Source of the DNA: Candidatus Bacteroides intestinipullorum
GTDB lineage: Bacteria; Bacteroidota; Bacteroidia; Bacteroidales; Bacteroidaceae
NCBI GenBank assembly: GCA_018883785.1
Contig: JAHLFO010000004.1
Coordinates: 1-40,444 of the forward strand
Direction: 5' to 3'
DNA length: 40,444 nucleotides
The translations under genes and the position numbers were made by a program. Shown here piece after piece: positions 15,766 to 24,973 of this stretch. Within the stretch, counting starts at the first letter, position 1. The number at the start of each line of letters is the position of its first letter. The notes below the pieces were generated by a model, which saw nothing but the letters and a program-made list of their open reading frames with translations, had not been told where the DNA came from and did not search any database.

Positions 15766-16689
15766 TCACACTGTCCCCAGAATAATCTTCATGATGAAGA
15801 AAAAATCTGCTTCAAATTCGTGGCATTTCAATTTTCGATCAAAAAGGAGAGATAAACGCATAAATACATTCTCCCTGTAAAATACAAAGCGTGATATTAA
15901 GCCTATGTCATCAACAGACAAAAGACCTTTATAGGCTTCAAGGAAATATCTGTTTTGGAGTTCCAAGGTTCGTTCCTTATAACGCCCTTTCATCCTGGTT
16001 TGCATTCGTTTCCAGAAGCCAGGTTTACCAATTTGATTATTGCCATGCTGCCTATAATTGATGTACGAATGCTTATCATACACGACCTTACCTAAGAACA
16101 CGCATATCTGGAACATCAAGAAATCGTGTCGCTTAATCACAGGCGGACGGTGAGACACATACAACTCAACAGCTTTCCTATTGAAAACCATCGTACAACC
16201 TGTTGCAAAATTTTGTATCAAGGCCCGAGGCTTGGTAATACAGACTTCGGCATCCTTCCAAGCATAACCGATAAAGTTCAAATCCTTATCAACCAAAGTT
16301 GTATTGGAACAATATGCTACCGGCATGTCTGCAGAAAGTTCTTCCAACTGTTGTACGGCTGCCAGCAGCTTTTTAGGTTCCCACACATCATCCTGATCCG
16401 CAAACGCATAATACAAGAAGCCGTCATAGCTTTCGTAGGCTATACGCAACAATTCAGAAAAGCTTTGGGCAAAACCTACGTTATTTCCCTCTTCAAAAAT
16501 AATTCTATGAGGGTATTTTTCTATATATTTATTAATGATGGTTTTCGTTGAATCAACAGAACCATCATCCCGAATCAAAATAGTAGGAGATACTTGTTCT
16601 TGGTTTAATATGCTGTCCAGCTGTTCCTCCAAATAGCACTCGCCATTATATGTAGAAAGCAAAACTAATACACGCTTACTATTACTCAT
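15766..16689 (-). CDS. Glycosyltransferase family 2
   Basis: 307 residues: RVLVLLSTYNGECYLEEQLD, TILIRDDGSVDST, YYAFADQDDVWEPKKL (ADQDD metal site) and SNTTLVDKDLNFIGYAW. It belongs to the same branch as the gene at 14946-15677 and is longer at the C-terminus. It would act on the cytoplasmic face in repeat-unit assembly. The polymerase gene lies 24 bases upstream. Confidence 0.9.
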   Translation of the reverse strand: MSNSKRVLVLLSTYNGECYLEEQLDSILNQEQVSPTILIRDDGSVDSTKTIINKYIEKYPHRIIFEEGNNVGFAQSFSELLRIAYESYDGFLYYAFADQDDVWEPKKLLAAVQQLEELSADMPVAYCSNTTLVDKDLNFIGYAWKDAEVCITKPRALIQNFATGCTMVFNRKAVELYVSHRPPVIKRHDFLMFQICVFLGKVVYDKHSYINYRQHGNNQIGKPGFWKRMQTRMKGRYKERTLELQNRYFLEAYKGLLSVDDIGLISRFVFYRENVFMRLSLLFDRKLKCHEFEADFFFIMKIILGTV

Positions 16690-16713
16690 ATCTTTAATTA
16701 CTCGATTTAAATC

Positions 16714-17817
16714 CTACGAATTCTTTTTAGCTGACGATATGTATGTATTGTTAAATAATAAAATCCAGAAGAAAGATGCACCTATGCCTCCAAAAGCAGC
16801 CCACGCAGCTTCTCCGACTCCTGAAATAATCAGCACCAAGAATGAAGCAAGGAATATAGAGGGGATTGAATTCCTTTTTTTAATAATATACATATACCTT
16901 AAGAAGAAAACAATGATAGAAACAACTCCATAACTTATCAGCATGTAACAAAATACATTATCAATAGGAATTTCATCTTCTATCACGACACCTGTTAAAA
17001 AAGATTTCGGTGAGCTCAAAATATCCATCAAAATACTAGCTATATATACACGATTAGACAACAAATCATTGATCTCTTCATGACTATCCATTAGCCAATT
17101 AGAGAACAACATAGGTGTCATTATTAATAACGGAATGAATAACAACAATAATTTATTATTCAGACACCAATCTATGATCCTATTGGGAACTATATAAATT
17201 GACATCAATAATATACTAGCAAAAAAAGATGTACGGCTACCTGTATAGTTAAACGCAAAGACCGATATTATCAATATAAATATAAATGATATAGATTTAT
17301 GCTTCTCATACAAATATATATGCAAAGAAGCTACAAAAAAGAAAAAAAACATTCCTGCTGCATTTGGATTACCATAGCCTAAATCATGGTATAATGCACC
17401 ATATTCTCCCTTGTAGCTAAAGCTAACGGATTCTTCAGAGATATAACCGAAGTGTATAAAAAATAATCGAATAACAAGAACAAAAATCTGAGTATATAGA
17501 AAAACCTGACTAACTTGTTTATAGTTCACATTACGAAAGGCATATCCGGCGTAAATCATCGGAAGAAAATACTTAAATCCAGTACCATTCATTGGCATGA
17601 TTGCTAGATAAAATAATGTTATACATCCCAATGCACAAATACTCTTTTTATCCAAGGATTTATTGAGCATATCGCGAAATAATAAAAGCAATGGCATCAA
17701 GAATATAAATAACAAAAACACAAATACCGGCATTTGTAAACCTACAGCAATGTCTCTGACAGCAAGAAGAAATGCTATGCACAACAATGAAAAATCAAAC
17801 TTCGGTACTTTAAGCAT
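16714..17817 (-). CDS. Wzy-type polysaccharide polymerase (O-antigen polymerase-like membrane protein)
   Basis: 367 residues, nearly all hydrophobic, with roughly ten membrane helices and a large periplasmic loop near the middle (about 120-150, FGYISEESVSFSYKGEYGAL). Sequence is weakly conserved, as usual for Wzy. The call rests on topology, size and its place in a Wzx-containing operon. It would polymerise repeat units at the outer face of the inner membrane. Extremely AT-rich. An O-antigen ligase cannot be excluded. Confidence 0.75.
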   Translation of the reverse strand: MLKVPKFDFSLLCIAFLLAVRDIAVGLQMPVFVFLLFIFLMPLLLLFRDMLNKSLDKKSICALGCITLFYLAIMPMNGTGFKYFLPMIYAGYAFRNVNYKQVSQVFLYTQIFVLVIRLFFIHFGYISEESVSFSYKGEYGALYHDLGYGNPNAAGMFFFFFVASLHIYLYEKHKSISFIFILIISVFAFNYTGSRTSFFASILLMSIYIVPNRIIDWCLNNKLLLLFIPLLIMTPMLFSNWLMDSHEEINDLLSNRVYIASILMDILSSPKSFLTGVVIEDEIPIDNVFCYMLISYGVVSIIVFFLRYMYIIKKRNSIPSIFLASFLVLIISGVGEAAWAAFGGIGASFFWILLFNNTYISSAKKNS

Positions 17818-17822
17818 AAAGT

Positions 17823-18923
17823 TTAACGCTCTAACAATTTTTTCAACTTTCCGTATGAGCTTTCCCAGGTAAACTTTTGGATGTTCCGATAACTGACTTC
17901 AGCTATTCTATGCCGAAGAGCATCATCGCTTATCAAGCGCATAATATTATTAGCCAAAGCCACAGGATCCTTTACCGGAGAAACCAATGCTGTCTCCTCA
18001 TTTTTTGCCATTTCCAGATAACCTTGATTATCTGTACAAGCTACCGCACAACCACACATCATGGCCTCACCAACGGTCAATCCCCAACCTTCAACCCAAC
18101 TTGTGCCAATAAAAATAGCAGATTCATTATAAAGCTTATTGTGTGTATCTTGATCGGGTTTTTGATAATAATGATACCAATCGGGGAGGAATTTCGGACG
18201 TGGAGAGATTCCGAATATGTTCACTTGCAACAAAGGATACTGCTCTTTTACTAACTCCAAAGCCTTGAATCCATCTATTGAACCTTTACTTTCCACATTG
18301 TGATAAAGCATACAAACTGTATAACGATTCCTATTCTGAATATCCGTGCTTTTCTTAAAATACTCAAAATCAAATCCGTCGTTTATCACCGTACATTTTT
18401 CGCCTGTCTTACGTACGATATCTTCCAGCCAATGCGCAATGACTATTTTATTCATCGGATAGCGATAAGTAGCTATTACTTGTTCGCTTGAAAGGCCAGT
18501 CCAATCTTCAAAACCTTGAATCAAATAATACTTACGTTCGTTTGTAATACGAATATAACTATTCAGATAAGGCGATGTATCTATAGCAGTAGCAAAATAA
18601 ACATCTGCTATTGGAACACACTTTTCTGATAAAGACCACGTAAAATACTCTTTTACCCGACTGTCCAATTTAAACCAATTGCGACATGAATATCCTTTAG
18701 TGATTATATTCAATATATAACGCAACACTCCTTTACAGATTCCTAACACTTTCATGAGCTTACTTTGTCCTATCCGGGCGCAATAAGCAGGATATACTAT
18801 TCCGACCTTGTAGCCATCCTTAGCCAGACGGTTAGCATATTCATAGACGACTTTATATCCGCCTATAGGCAGCTTTCCCAAAGCAGCAAAAAGGAAAATA
18901 ACACTCTGATTCATCTGAAACAA
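17823..18923 (-). CDS. Glycosyltransferase family 4-type
   Basis: 366 residues. A GT-B fold with the acceptor-side glycine loop LGKLPIGGYKVVYEYANRL at the N-terminus. The C-terminal donor site GTSWVEGWGLTVGEAMMCG carries the Glu-x7-Glu motif of GT4, and DNQGYLEMA follows. The start may be at 18923 (MFQ) or 18914 (MNQS); the first overlaps the previous gene by 13 bases. Retaining transfer from an NDP-sugar is expected; the sugar is unknown. Confidence 0.87.
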   Translation of the reverse strand: MFQMNQSVIFLFAALGKLPIGGYKVVYEYANRLAKDGYKVGIVYPAYCARIGQSKLMKVLGICKGVLRYILNIITKGYSCRNWFKLDSRVKEYFTWSLSEKCVPIADVYFATAIDTSPYLNSYIRITNERKYYLIQGFEDWTGLSSEQVIATYRYPMNKIVIAHWLEDIVRKTGEKCTVINDGFDFEYFKKSTDIQNRNRYTVCMLYHNVESKGSIDGFKALELVKEQYPLLQVNIFGISPRPKFLPDWYHYYQKPDQDTHNKLYNESAIFIGTSWVEGWGLTVGEAMMCGCAVACTDNQGYLEMAKNEETALVSPVKDPVALANNIMRLISDDALRHRIAEVSYRNIQKFTWESSYGKLKKLLER

Positions 18924-19849
18924 TGTTTTATGCGTAAAATTACATGAACGATGCCTGGAGACATCTTATAGGATAGAATTAATATCAGTTTAAGCTGAAA
19001 AGCAATATCTAATTTACCAATACACGGCCTAAGGGCATCATAATCCGATTTAAAAGTTTTCAAATAAGGACTGCCTATGCAAAGTGCTTTATAAGCCATG
19101 TGGGGAAGCATTTTCAGCTTAATGCACTGAAAATATGGAGCAGGTAATTTTTTCTCTAATAATCTATACAAAACCTGTTCCTGCATCAATATCTCTTTCA
19201 GCGGCTTTTTAATTAATGAATGCTCATTTATACCCACATCATAATGATAAAAAGCTTTTGGAAGGTAAGCTATCCGAATATCATTCGCAACTAAACAAGC
19301 ATTTACATATAAATCCTCACAATAAGATAATTCCAACGGATATTTGATCTTATACTTCTCCAAACATCCACGGCGCACCAACTTATTCCAACTGCTTCCA
19401 TGCAGCCTATAGAATAAGTCCGATAATACAGAGTCGTGTTTTAGCGCTGTTGGCTTCTGATTTTTCAGAACAGAGTGTTCCCTACTTTCCTCATAGAAAT
19501 CACAGATTACCATATCTGCATCTTCCTCTTTCGCCTTCTGATACAGCTCTTCCAGCATGGCCGGTTCCACCCAGTCATCCGAATCTGCATGAATAGTATA
19601 TTCCCCAAGGGCATTATCCATACCACATTGGCGTGCCGAACTTACTCCACCATTCTCTTTATGAAACACCCGTACCCGGCTATCCTGCCGTGCATACTCG
19701 TCGCAGATTTCCCCGGAACGGTCAGGACTGCCGTCATCAACTAACAGGACCTCAAAATCCTGAAAGGTTTGTGCTAACAGGCTGTCCACACAGCGATGCA
19801 GATAAGCCTCGGCTTTGTAGACCGGAACTATGACGGATATTTTAGGCAT
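18911..19849 (-). CDS. Glycosyltransferase family 2
   Basis: 312 residues from the ATG at 19849 (MPKISVIVPVYKAEAYL). The frame could begin two codons earlier at a GTG (19855), but ATG fits the family start. Classical GT2 motifs are LLVDDGSPDRSGEICDEYA and HADSDDW. The C-terminal helical region is typical of polysaccharide-locus members. A 36-codon ORF with its own -7 element ends two bases before the GTG. Confidence 0.9.
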   Translation of the reverse strand: MPKISVIVPVYKAEAYLHRCVDSLLAQTFQDFEVLLVDDGSPDRSGEICDEYARQDSRVRVFHKENGGVSSARQCGMDNALGEYTIHADSDDWVEPAMLEELYQKAKEEDADMVICDFYEESREHSVLKNQKPTALKHDSVLSDLFYRLHGSSWNKLVRRGCLEKYKIKYPLELSYCEDLYVNACLVANDIRIAYLPKAFYHYDVGINEHSLIKKPLKEILMQEQVLYRLLEKKLPAPYFQCIKLKMLPHMAYKALCIGSPYLKTFKSDYDALRPCIGKLDIAFQLKLILILSYKMSPGIVHVILRIKHCFR

Positions 19850-19851
19850 GG

Positions 19852-19962
19852 TCACGCTCTATTGATGGTGAAGTTTACACGATACCCCCCCGGCTTTTTA
19901 GGCATCCAGGATGTATGGACATCTATCCAATATCCTCTGAAATTCAAATTATATTCGCTCAT
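19852..19962 (-). CDS. Possible small protein of 36 residues inside the polysaccharide operon
   Basis: ATG at 19962 to TGA at 19854-19852, reading MSEYNLNFRGYW, then IDVHTSWMPKKPGG and ending NFTINRA. It has five aromatic residues, Pro-Lys-Lys-Pro, no membrane segment and no match that I recognise. It fills part of the only gap of about 200 bases in the operon and stops just before the next glycosyltransferase. A perfect TACCTTTG lies 30 bases upstream. It could be a real small protein, a leader, or the remnant of a lost gene. Confidence 0.4.
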   Translation of the reverse strand: MSEYNLNFRGYWIDVHTSWMPKKPGGYRVNFTINRA

Positions 19963-19991
19963 GACTGATCCTTCTAACTATATTAATACAG

Positions 19992-19999
19992 CAAAGGTA
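19992..19999 (-). promoter_or_regulatory. Internal -7 element in the polysaccharide operon
   Basis: On the minus strand TACCTTTG (19999-19992), 30 bases before the 36-codon ORF. No well-spaced TTG. It may support the seven downstream genes separately. Confidence 0.45.
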
Positions 20000-20064
20000 A
20001 TGATTCTTTTTGAATTATCTATTTCCACGCCAATTAATTGCATGTCTTTCCCACCCAAATTGTA

Positions 20065-21072
20065 TCACTTACGCAAATCCAATACTTCTAAATGTAACTT
20101 GATAAGTTGTAGAACCATTCCCGCCGGCATTTTATACAATATCCTCAACAGTTCTTGTTTCAGCGTTAACCGACCTTTTATATAAGGATTCAAAGGGATA
20201 AAAGCCGTCTGTAGACTTTTCAATAATTCGACCTTATCCTTTTGCTTGACTGAATGACTTTCTATCAAAGTAATTGTATAACCATATATACAATCTATGC
20301 AGTATTGACAAGGAATAACATAAATACCCGACCGATATTGCTCCAAAATATAGGCGAACTTCTCTTGGTTGATGTATAACTTATGATTAAAATTTTTCAG
20401 TGTGAGGTGTGCAGTAATACTACCCTCTGTACGGACTTTGTATATATAGGTATTTTCATAGACAGCCGCCATAGACTTAGCTGTTGTTGCCACTTGAAAA
20501 GAATACAATTCATCTTCATGCAACAAACCTTCCTTGAAATAAAGATGATGCTGTACAATGTACTTCTTACTATACAAACGGTTTACAGCCATCATATACC
20601 ACTTATAAGTGGTAAAATCATGCAAAATATTTTCATTCTCCTTAACATATGGTTCACATTTGAGAGGAAAAAGCCACGTGGCACCAACAAACTCCACATT
20701 GCCAATCACAAAATCCACATCCGGATGTTTCTCCACCTCTTTCACCAACAGTTCTATGCAATTTAGTGTAATCTCATCATCGGAGTCCAGAAAATAAATC
20801 CAATCACCAGTAGCCTCATTAATCCCCGTATTGCGAGCTGCAGACAAGCCCCGGTTGTGTTCATGAGTTACCACCTTGACTTCAAAGCGTTCCCGCAATT
20901 TCTCTATCCACGGGGCGGCCAGTTCCATAGAATCATCCGGCGTAGCATCGTTTACCAATATTACTTCTATCTGCGAATAGGTTTGTTCGTAAACACTTCG
21001 CAAGCAATCAGCAATGTAATTCTCTACTTTATAGATAGGGATAACAACTGTAACTCTCACGGTATCCATCAA
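20065..21072 (-). CDS. Glycosyltransferase family 2
   Basis: 335 residues: VRVTVVIPIYKVENYIADCL, EVILVNDATPDDSMELA, TGDWIYFLDSDDEIT (DSDD metal site), then a helical C-terminal region. It starts at ATGATG overlapping the stop of the radical SAM gene, so the two are translationally coupled. It is one of five GT2 enzymes in the operon. After it the operon has a gap of about 215 bases with a -7 element. Confidence 0.9.
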   Translation of the reverse strand: MMDTVRVTVVIPIYKVENYIADCLRSVYEQTYSQIEVILVNDATPDDSMELAAPWIEKLRERFEVKVVTHEHNRGLSAARNTGINEATGDWIYFLDSDDEITLNCIELLVKEVEKHPDVDFVIGNVEFVGATWLFPLKCEPYVKENENILHDFTTYKWYMMAVNRLYSKKYIVQHHLYFKEGLLHEDELYSFQVATTAKSMAAVYENTYIYKVRTEGSITAHLTLKNFNHKLYINQEKFAYILEQYRSGIYVIPCQYCIDCIYGYTITLIESHSVKQKDKVELLKSLQTAFIPLNPYIKGRLTLKQELLRILYKMPAGMVLQLIKLHLEVLDLRK

Positions 21073-22166
21073 TTTTTCTTTATCAAATGATAAATACGTT
21101 TAGCATTACCTATTACTGCGTCATGCAAGCAATCTTCTGCCAAAATCATTCTTTTTTTAGCTTCAGAATATTCTTCATTCGATTCAACTAGTGTCGAATT
21201 AAAGAAAGACTTTACTTCCGGCTGCAACCATTCACCCCCATCAGTTTTTATTCGATTACGAATATCACCATACCTAACATTTGTTACGTGTGGAATACAT
21301 CCCAATGTTAATAAGGCATGCCCATTATAGCAGTGCGGTTCTAAACAACGCCCTATTGCTTTAAATGCTATAGGCTTATCTATATCCTCAAAAATATTAA
21401 ATGGATGCCTTTTTTTATAGCATTCACCAGCATTGCCATTAGACAAATCTAATTGCAAAACCCAATCGCCAGCATAACAAAATTCTTTTCTGCGGCACCC
21501 AAAGACACTCTTCTTAAAACGCCAAAAATCTGAATCAAATTGTGACCAAACTTTATCGTAATCCTCTAAAGACAAATTTGTCAAATACTCAATATCTTTC
21601 GTCTTATCATTACGCGCAATTGTCAGGTGTGGTAATGCTCCAAAATGTTCCAACGAGAATGATTTCACCTCTTCTATATAAGGAATCAAATCATCTGAGG
21701 GCGTCATTTCAATATTGGCAGATGCTCCAGCATCCCATATTCGCTGAACATTATCAGCAAATATGTCCAACAGATTTTTCTGCTTTAACTGCAAATAATG
21801 GAATGAACATTTAAAACTAAGATGTTTCAATAATTTTTTATCCCAAGCCAGCATTTTTTTTAAAACTGGTGTTATCGTTAAATTTGTGACAAATTCAATA
21901 TAATGACCCTCATTCAACAATGCATACGTATACTTATCAATATCTTTTGTAAGCAAGGTTTCACCATCCGCACAAATATTAATATACGCAATCCCCCCTA
22001 AACGTTCTTTTGACAAAGCCTTCGCTACATGCTCAGGAGAATATTTGTATTGAGGTTGTTTATTCTGATAATACTCTTTACGATGCGTCAGATAGCAATA
22101 GCTGCAACGGAAGTTACAAATAGACATCGGAACAGCCATCAAAATGATTCGTTTAATTTTATCCAT
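21069..22166 (-). CDS. Radical SAM protein with extra C-terminal cysteines
   Basis: 365 residues. The radical SAM cluster motif CNFRCSYC gives Cys17, Cys21 and Cys24. A TIM-barrel-like region follows (ICADGETLLTKDID, then FVTNLTITPVL). The C-terminal part holds six or more cysteines (GCRRKEFC, GECYKKRH, RCLEPHC, LGCIPH), which suggests an auxiliary iron-sulphur cluster of SPASM/Twitch type. Such enzymes occur in some Bacteroides polysaccharide loci, but the substrate is unknown; a sugar or lipid-linked glycan modification fits the context (inference). It is tightly packed between the pyruvyl transferase and a GT2 gene. Confidence 0.82.
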   Translation of the reverse strand: MDKIKRIILMAVPMSICNFRCSYCYLTHRKEYYQNKQPQYKYSPEHVAKALSKERLGGIAYINICADGETLLTKDIDKYTYALLNEGHYIEFVTNLTITPVLKKMLAWDKKLLKHLSFKCSFHYLQLKQKNLLDIFADNVQRIWDAGASANIEMTPSDDLIPYIEEVKSFSLEHFGALPHLTIARNDKTKDIEYLTNLSLEDYDKVWSQFDSDFWRFKKSVFGCRRKEFCYAGDWVLQLDLSNGNAGECYKKRHPFNIFEDIDKPIAFKAIGRCLEPHCYNGHALLTLGCIPHVTNVRYGDIRNRIKTDGGEWLQPEVKSFFNSTLVESNEEYSEAKKRMILAEDCLHDAVIGNAKRIYHLIKKN

Positions 22167-22167
22167 A

Positions 22168-23295
22168 TTATTCTTTTATACTTTCGATTAAATAGTTTTT
22201 TAATTGTTGATAATTAGCTTCTCCAAAATTGAATTCTAGTAAAGAAGGATTCATAGCATAAAATAGAGGTGCATTTTTAATGACATCATCTACGCTTGAA
22301 CATATTTTTATAAAGCCCAATTGGGAGATTAACTCGTATACCCCACTCACTTTTTTACTGACATTATCAAGAGCCAAACAAGGCGTTCCGTTTATTGCAG
22401 CGAAAATCATGCCATGCAAGCGATCGGTTATCACCAATGAAGCAGAAACAAATTCATACCATATTTTGTTTAATTGATCTTGTCGAGAAAAACGGTTGAT
22501 CCCATAATCTTGCACTGTTGAAATCTCTTTGTAAGAAATTTTTTGCTGCTTAAGGTATACTTTCAAAATCTCCTTGTCTGCTTGTGATATCACACGCTCT
22601 AAATCTTTTCTAAAACACAACAACACGCCTGTTCTCGCGGACATTATGGGCATGTTAATCTTACCATACAGATACAACACAATATCTGGCACGAGCAAAA
22701 ATTGGTGTGCATTGAAATGCGAACAACAAAACCTGTAAGACTTCTCATCACGCAACGTGATTAGTAAACGATCTGCATTAGAATAAACGGACTTATTTCG
22801 ATTCAGCCGCTTTTGAGCTTCCAGACTTTCATCATAGTAGCAAGTTTGTGGAAATATGATTATAGGATTATGACGATAAGAAGATATGATTTCAGATAGC
22901 TTATCATCCTCCCAAGGCCATAAAGTCCCCAAATTTCCACCACCATCAATGATTATCAGATCTTGATTTGAAATACACTTTCTTAAATTGTTTTTACACA
23001 GTGCATAATCCGGCCCTGCAACCTCTATAATGCGTTTTTCAAAACCTAAATCACGTAGCAAATATTTTTCAGCATATACAATGGCATGATCCCCCAAATT
23101 ACCATGCACTGGCGTAGCCATAATAATAATCGCATTTCCTTCATTTTTATGAATAGCAGTTATTTTATGTCTAAATCCCCGAATATAACACCAGCACTTT
23201 ATGGTGTTAGACATATATTTTATGTAGTCTTTTAAAAAGGTAGGGAGCAACCTTTTGATGACCCTCTTAATATCTTTGCTTAAATCGTTTGGCAT
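22168..23295 (-). CDS. Polysaccharide pyruvyl transferase family protein
   Basis: 375 residues. ATPVHGNLGDHAIVYAEKYL and IIIDGGGNLGTLWPWEDD are the glycine-rich signatures of the family. The C-terminal part has ITDRLHGMIFAAINGTPCLALDN, the conserved RLHG histidine region. Members transfer pyruvate from phosphoenolpyruvate to a sugar as a ketal, adding negative charge. It overlaps the flippase gene by 29 bases. Pyruvylation is the best guess, though some members act as sulphite- or phosphate-related enzymes. Confidence 0.88.
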   Translation of the reverse strand: MPNDLSKDIKRVIKRLLPTFLKDYIKYMSNTIKCWCYIRGFRHKITAIHKNEGNAIIIMATPVHGNLGDHAIVYAEKYLLRDLGFEKRIIEVAGPDYALCKNNLRKCISNQDLIIIDGGGNLGTLWPWEDDKLSEIISSYRHNPIIIFPQTCYYDESLEAQKRLNRNKSVYSNADRLLITLRDEKSYRFCCSHFNAHQFLLVPDIVLYLYGKINMPIMSARTGVLLCFRKDLERVISQADKEILKVYLKQQKISYKEISTVQDYGINRFSRQDQLNKIWYEFVSASLVITDRLHGMIFAAINGTPCLALDNVSKKVSGVYELISQLGFIKICSSVDDVIKNAPLFYAMNPSLLEFNFGEANYQQLKNYLIESIKE

Positions 23296-24814
23296 AAATT
23301 TTTATCTTATCAGATGTATAACTACGTATTTTCAAATGTTCTTCCTTAGAAATTCCAAAAAGAATTAGTACACTTACAGAAAAAAATAGGGTTGAAAACA
23401 ATATTATAAAAAAACGACTTATTCCTTCACACAACTCACTCTGAATAAAATAAATAGAAGGAAGAGAAAAAATCAATAATATCATTGTCAGCCTAAACAA
23501 AATAAACAATTGAGATAATGGAAAATGAATCAAACGGTATAGAAGCCAAAACCTAAAAATCATGGAAACAATAGACAAGGCAACGGCCACATACATTGGA
23601 GACATAGGAGAATTTGTCAGCCTCATAACAACATAAGAGATAGGCAAATTTAAAAAGAGAATACTTCCTACTATGATTTGATACCATTTGATTTTTCCAG
23701 TAGCTTGAATAGTAGTAGCTGTTATATGAGAAAAAAGTTCTATTCCTATAATTAATAGAGCGTATTGTACAAACGCAACTGTATATTTCGGTACCTCTTC
23801 CAACCAAAGAGATAACACAAAATGAGTTTCAAACAACATAGGAACAATCAAGCAAAAAGCCAAAAAGAATGTATATTTCATTCCATTAAAAAGTAATAAA
23901 AACATTCGTTGCTTATCGCCTTGTGCATATGCTTTAATGATAGGAGGATTTATCGCGGTACTAATATTCTGCACAAACATTAGAACTGCAGCATTAACTT
24001 GTTGAGATATACCCCAAGCGGCATTAATAAGAGCACCAAAAAAGATATTAAGCATAACATTAACGCCCTGTGCTTTTGCTATATAAGCTACGCTTCCAAA
24101 CAAACTCCAGCCAGAAAAAGTAGTCAAATTCTTTAAAATGTTTTTTTCCAATACAAATTTAAATTTGCAATTAGGAAATTTTCTCATACAATAAAGTTGA
24201 TAGACTAATCTGATCAACAAAGCAACCGTAAAAACCAAAAAAGCATATAGCTTCAACTTATCATACCCGAAACAATTCAGCAAAAAAACAATCAGTAATT
24301 TCAAAACTACTTCAAGAATACTAATATATGCATATACTCCCATTTCCTCATTGGAAATGATTAAAGCATTATATGGTACGGATATAACATTAATGACGAA
24401 TGCAAAAACAGAAAATTGATAAACCCAATTGGCTGCCTCCATTCTATCAACGGATATAGACAATTGCGTATTTAGGAACCATAATCCGACAGATTCTGCA
24501 ACCAATAATATGGCAACAGCTATAATTATGTGAATAAGGATCGAACTACTAAAAACTTTATTTAATTGCAGAGCATCACCTCGCCCTATCTCATAAGCAA
24601 GAAAACGCTGAGTAGCAACACTCATAGCTGTGTTTAAAAAACTAAACATTACAACGATGCCCCCCACAACATTATAAATTCCAAAATCCTCTACACCCAA
24701 TGTTGCCAATACAACACGAGAAGTGTAGAGTGAAACCATCATCGTCAATATCATACGGAAATATAACGATAATGTATTTTTTGCGATACGCTTATTGCTT
24801 GATAACTTGGCCAA
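23267..24814 (-). CDS. Wzx-type oligosaccharide flippase, first gene of the polysaccharide operon
   Basis: 515 residues with about 12-14 membrane helices. The N-terminus NKRIAKNTLSLYFRMILTMM with SLYTSRVVLATLGVEDFGIY matches the polysaccharide biosynthesis (MOP superfamily) transporter family. It would move the lipid-linked repeat unit across the inner membrane. The gene is AT-rich. A -7 element lies about 70 bases upstream (24883-24890). No UpxY/UpxZ-like antiterminator genes precede it, unlike classical Bacteroides capsule operons; an Rpn gene lies there instead. Confidence 0.9.
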   Translation of the reverse strand: MAKLSSNKRIAKNTLSLYFRMILTMMVSLYTSRVVLATLGVEDFGIYNVVGGIVVMFSFLNTAMSVATQRFLAYEIGRGDALQLNKVFSSSILIHIIIAVAILLVAESVGLWFLNTQLSISVDRMEAANWVYQFSVFAFVINVISVPYNALIISNEEMGVYAYISILEVVLKLLIVFLLNCFGYDKLKLYAFLVFTVALLIRLVYQLYCMRKFPNCKFKFVLEKNILKNLTTFSGWSLFGSVAYIAKAQGVNVMLNIFFGALINAAWGISQQVNAAVLMFVQNISTAINPPIIKAYAQGDKQRMFLLLFNGMKYTFFLAFCLIVPMLFETHFVLSLWLEEVPKYTVAFVQYALLIIGIELFSHITATTIQATGKIKWYQIIVGSILFLNLPISYVVMRLTNSPMSPMYVAVALSIVSMIFRFWLLYRLIHFPLSQLFILFRLTMILLIFSLPSIYFIQSELCEGISRFFIILFSTLFFSVSVLILFGISKEEHLKIRSYTSDKIKIYAKRFKQRY

Positions 24815-24882
24815 AACAATACAAATTTTGTGATTACCCGCACTAACACTATCTGCGGCTATTCTTCGTTCACTTTTGCCGA

Positions 24883-24890
24883 CAAAGGTA
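24883..24890 (-). promoter_or_regulatory. -7 element of the polysaccharide operon
   Basis: On the minus strand TACCTTTG (24890-24883), about 70 bases before the flippase start. The -33 region is poor (TGTG with a 16-base spacer), so extra control is possible. No inverted repeats flank it, so it does not look like an invertible promoter. Confidence 0.6.
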
Positions 24891-24973
24891 CAAAATTAAT
24901 TCGGAACACAGCTATACTAGGCACGTAGAAATGTGCGGAAGGGAATTTTTCAGACGCGGATAACGCAGAAGCC

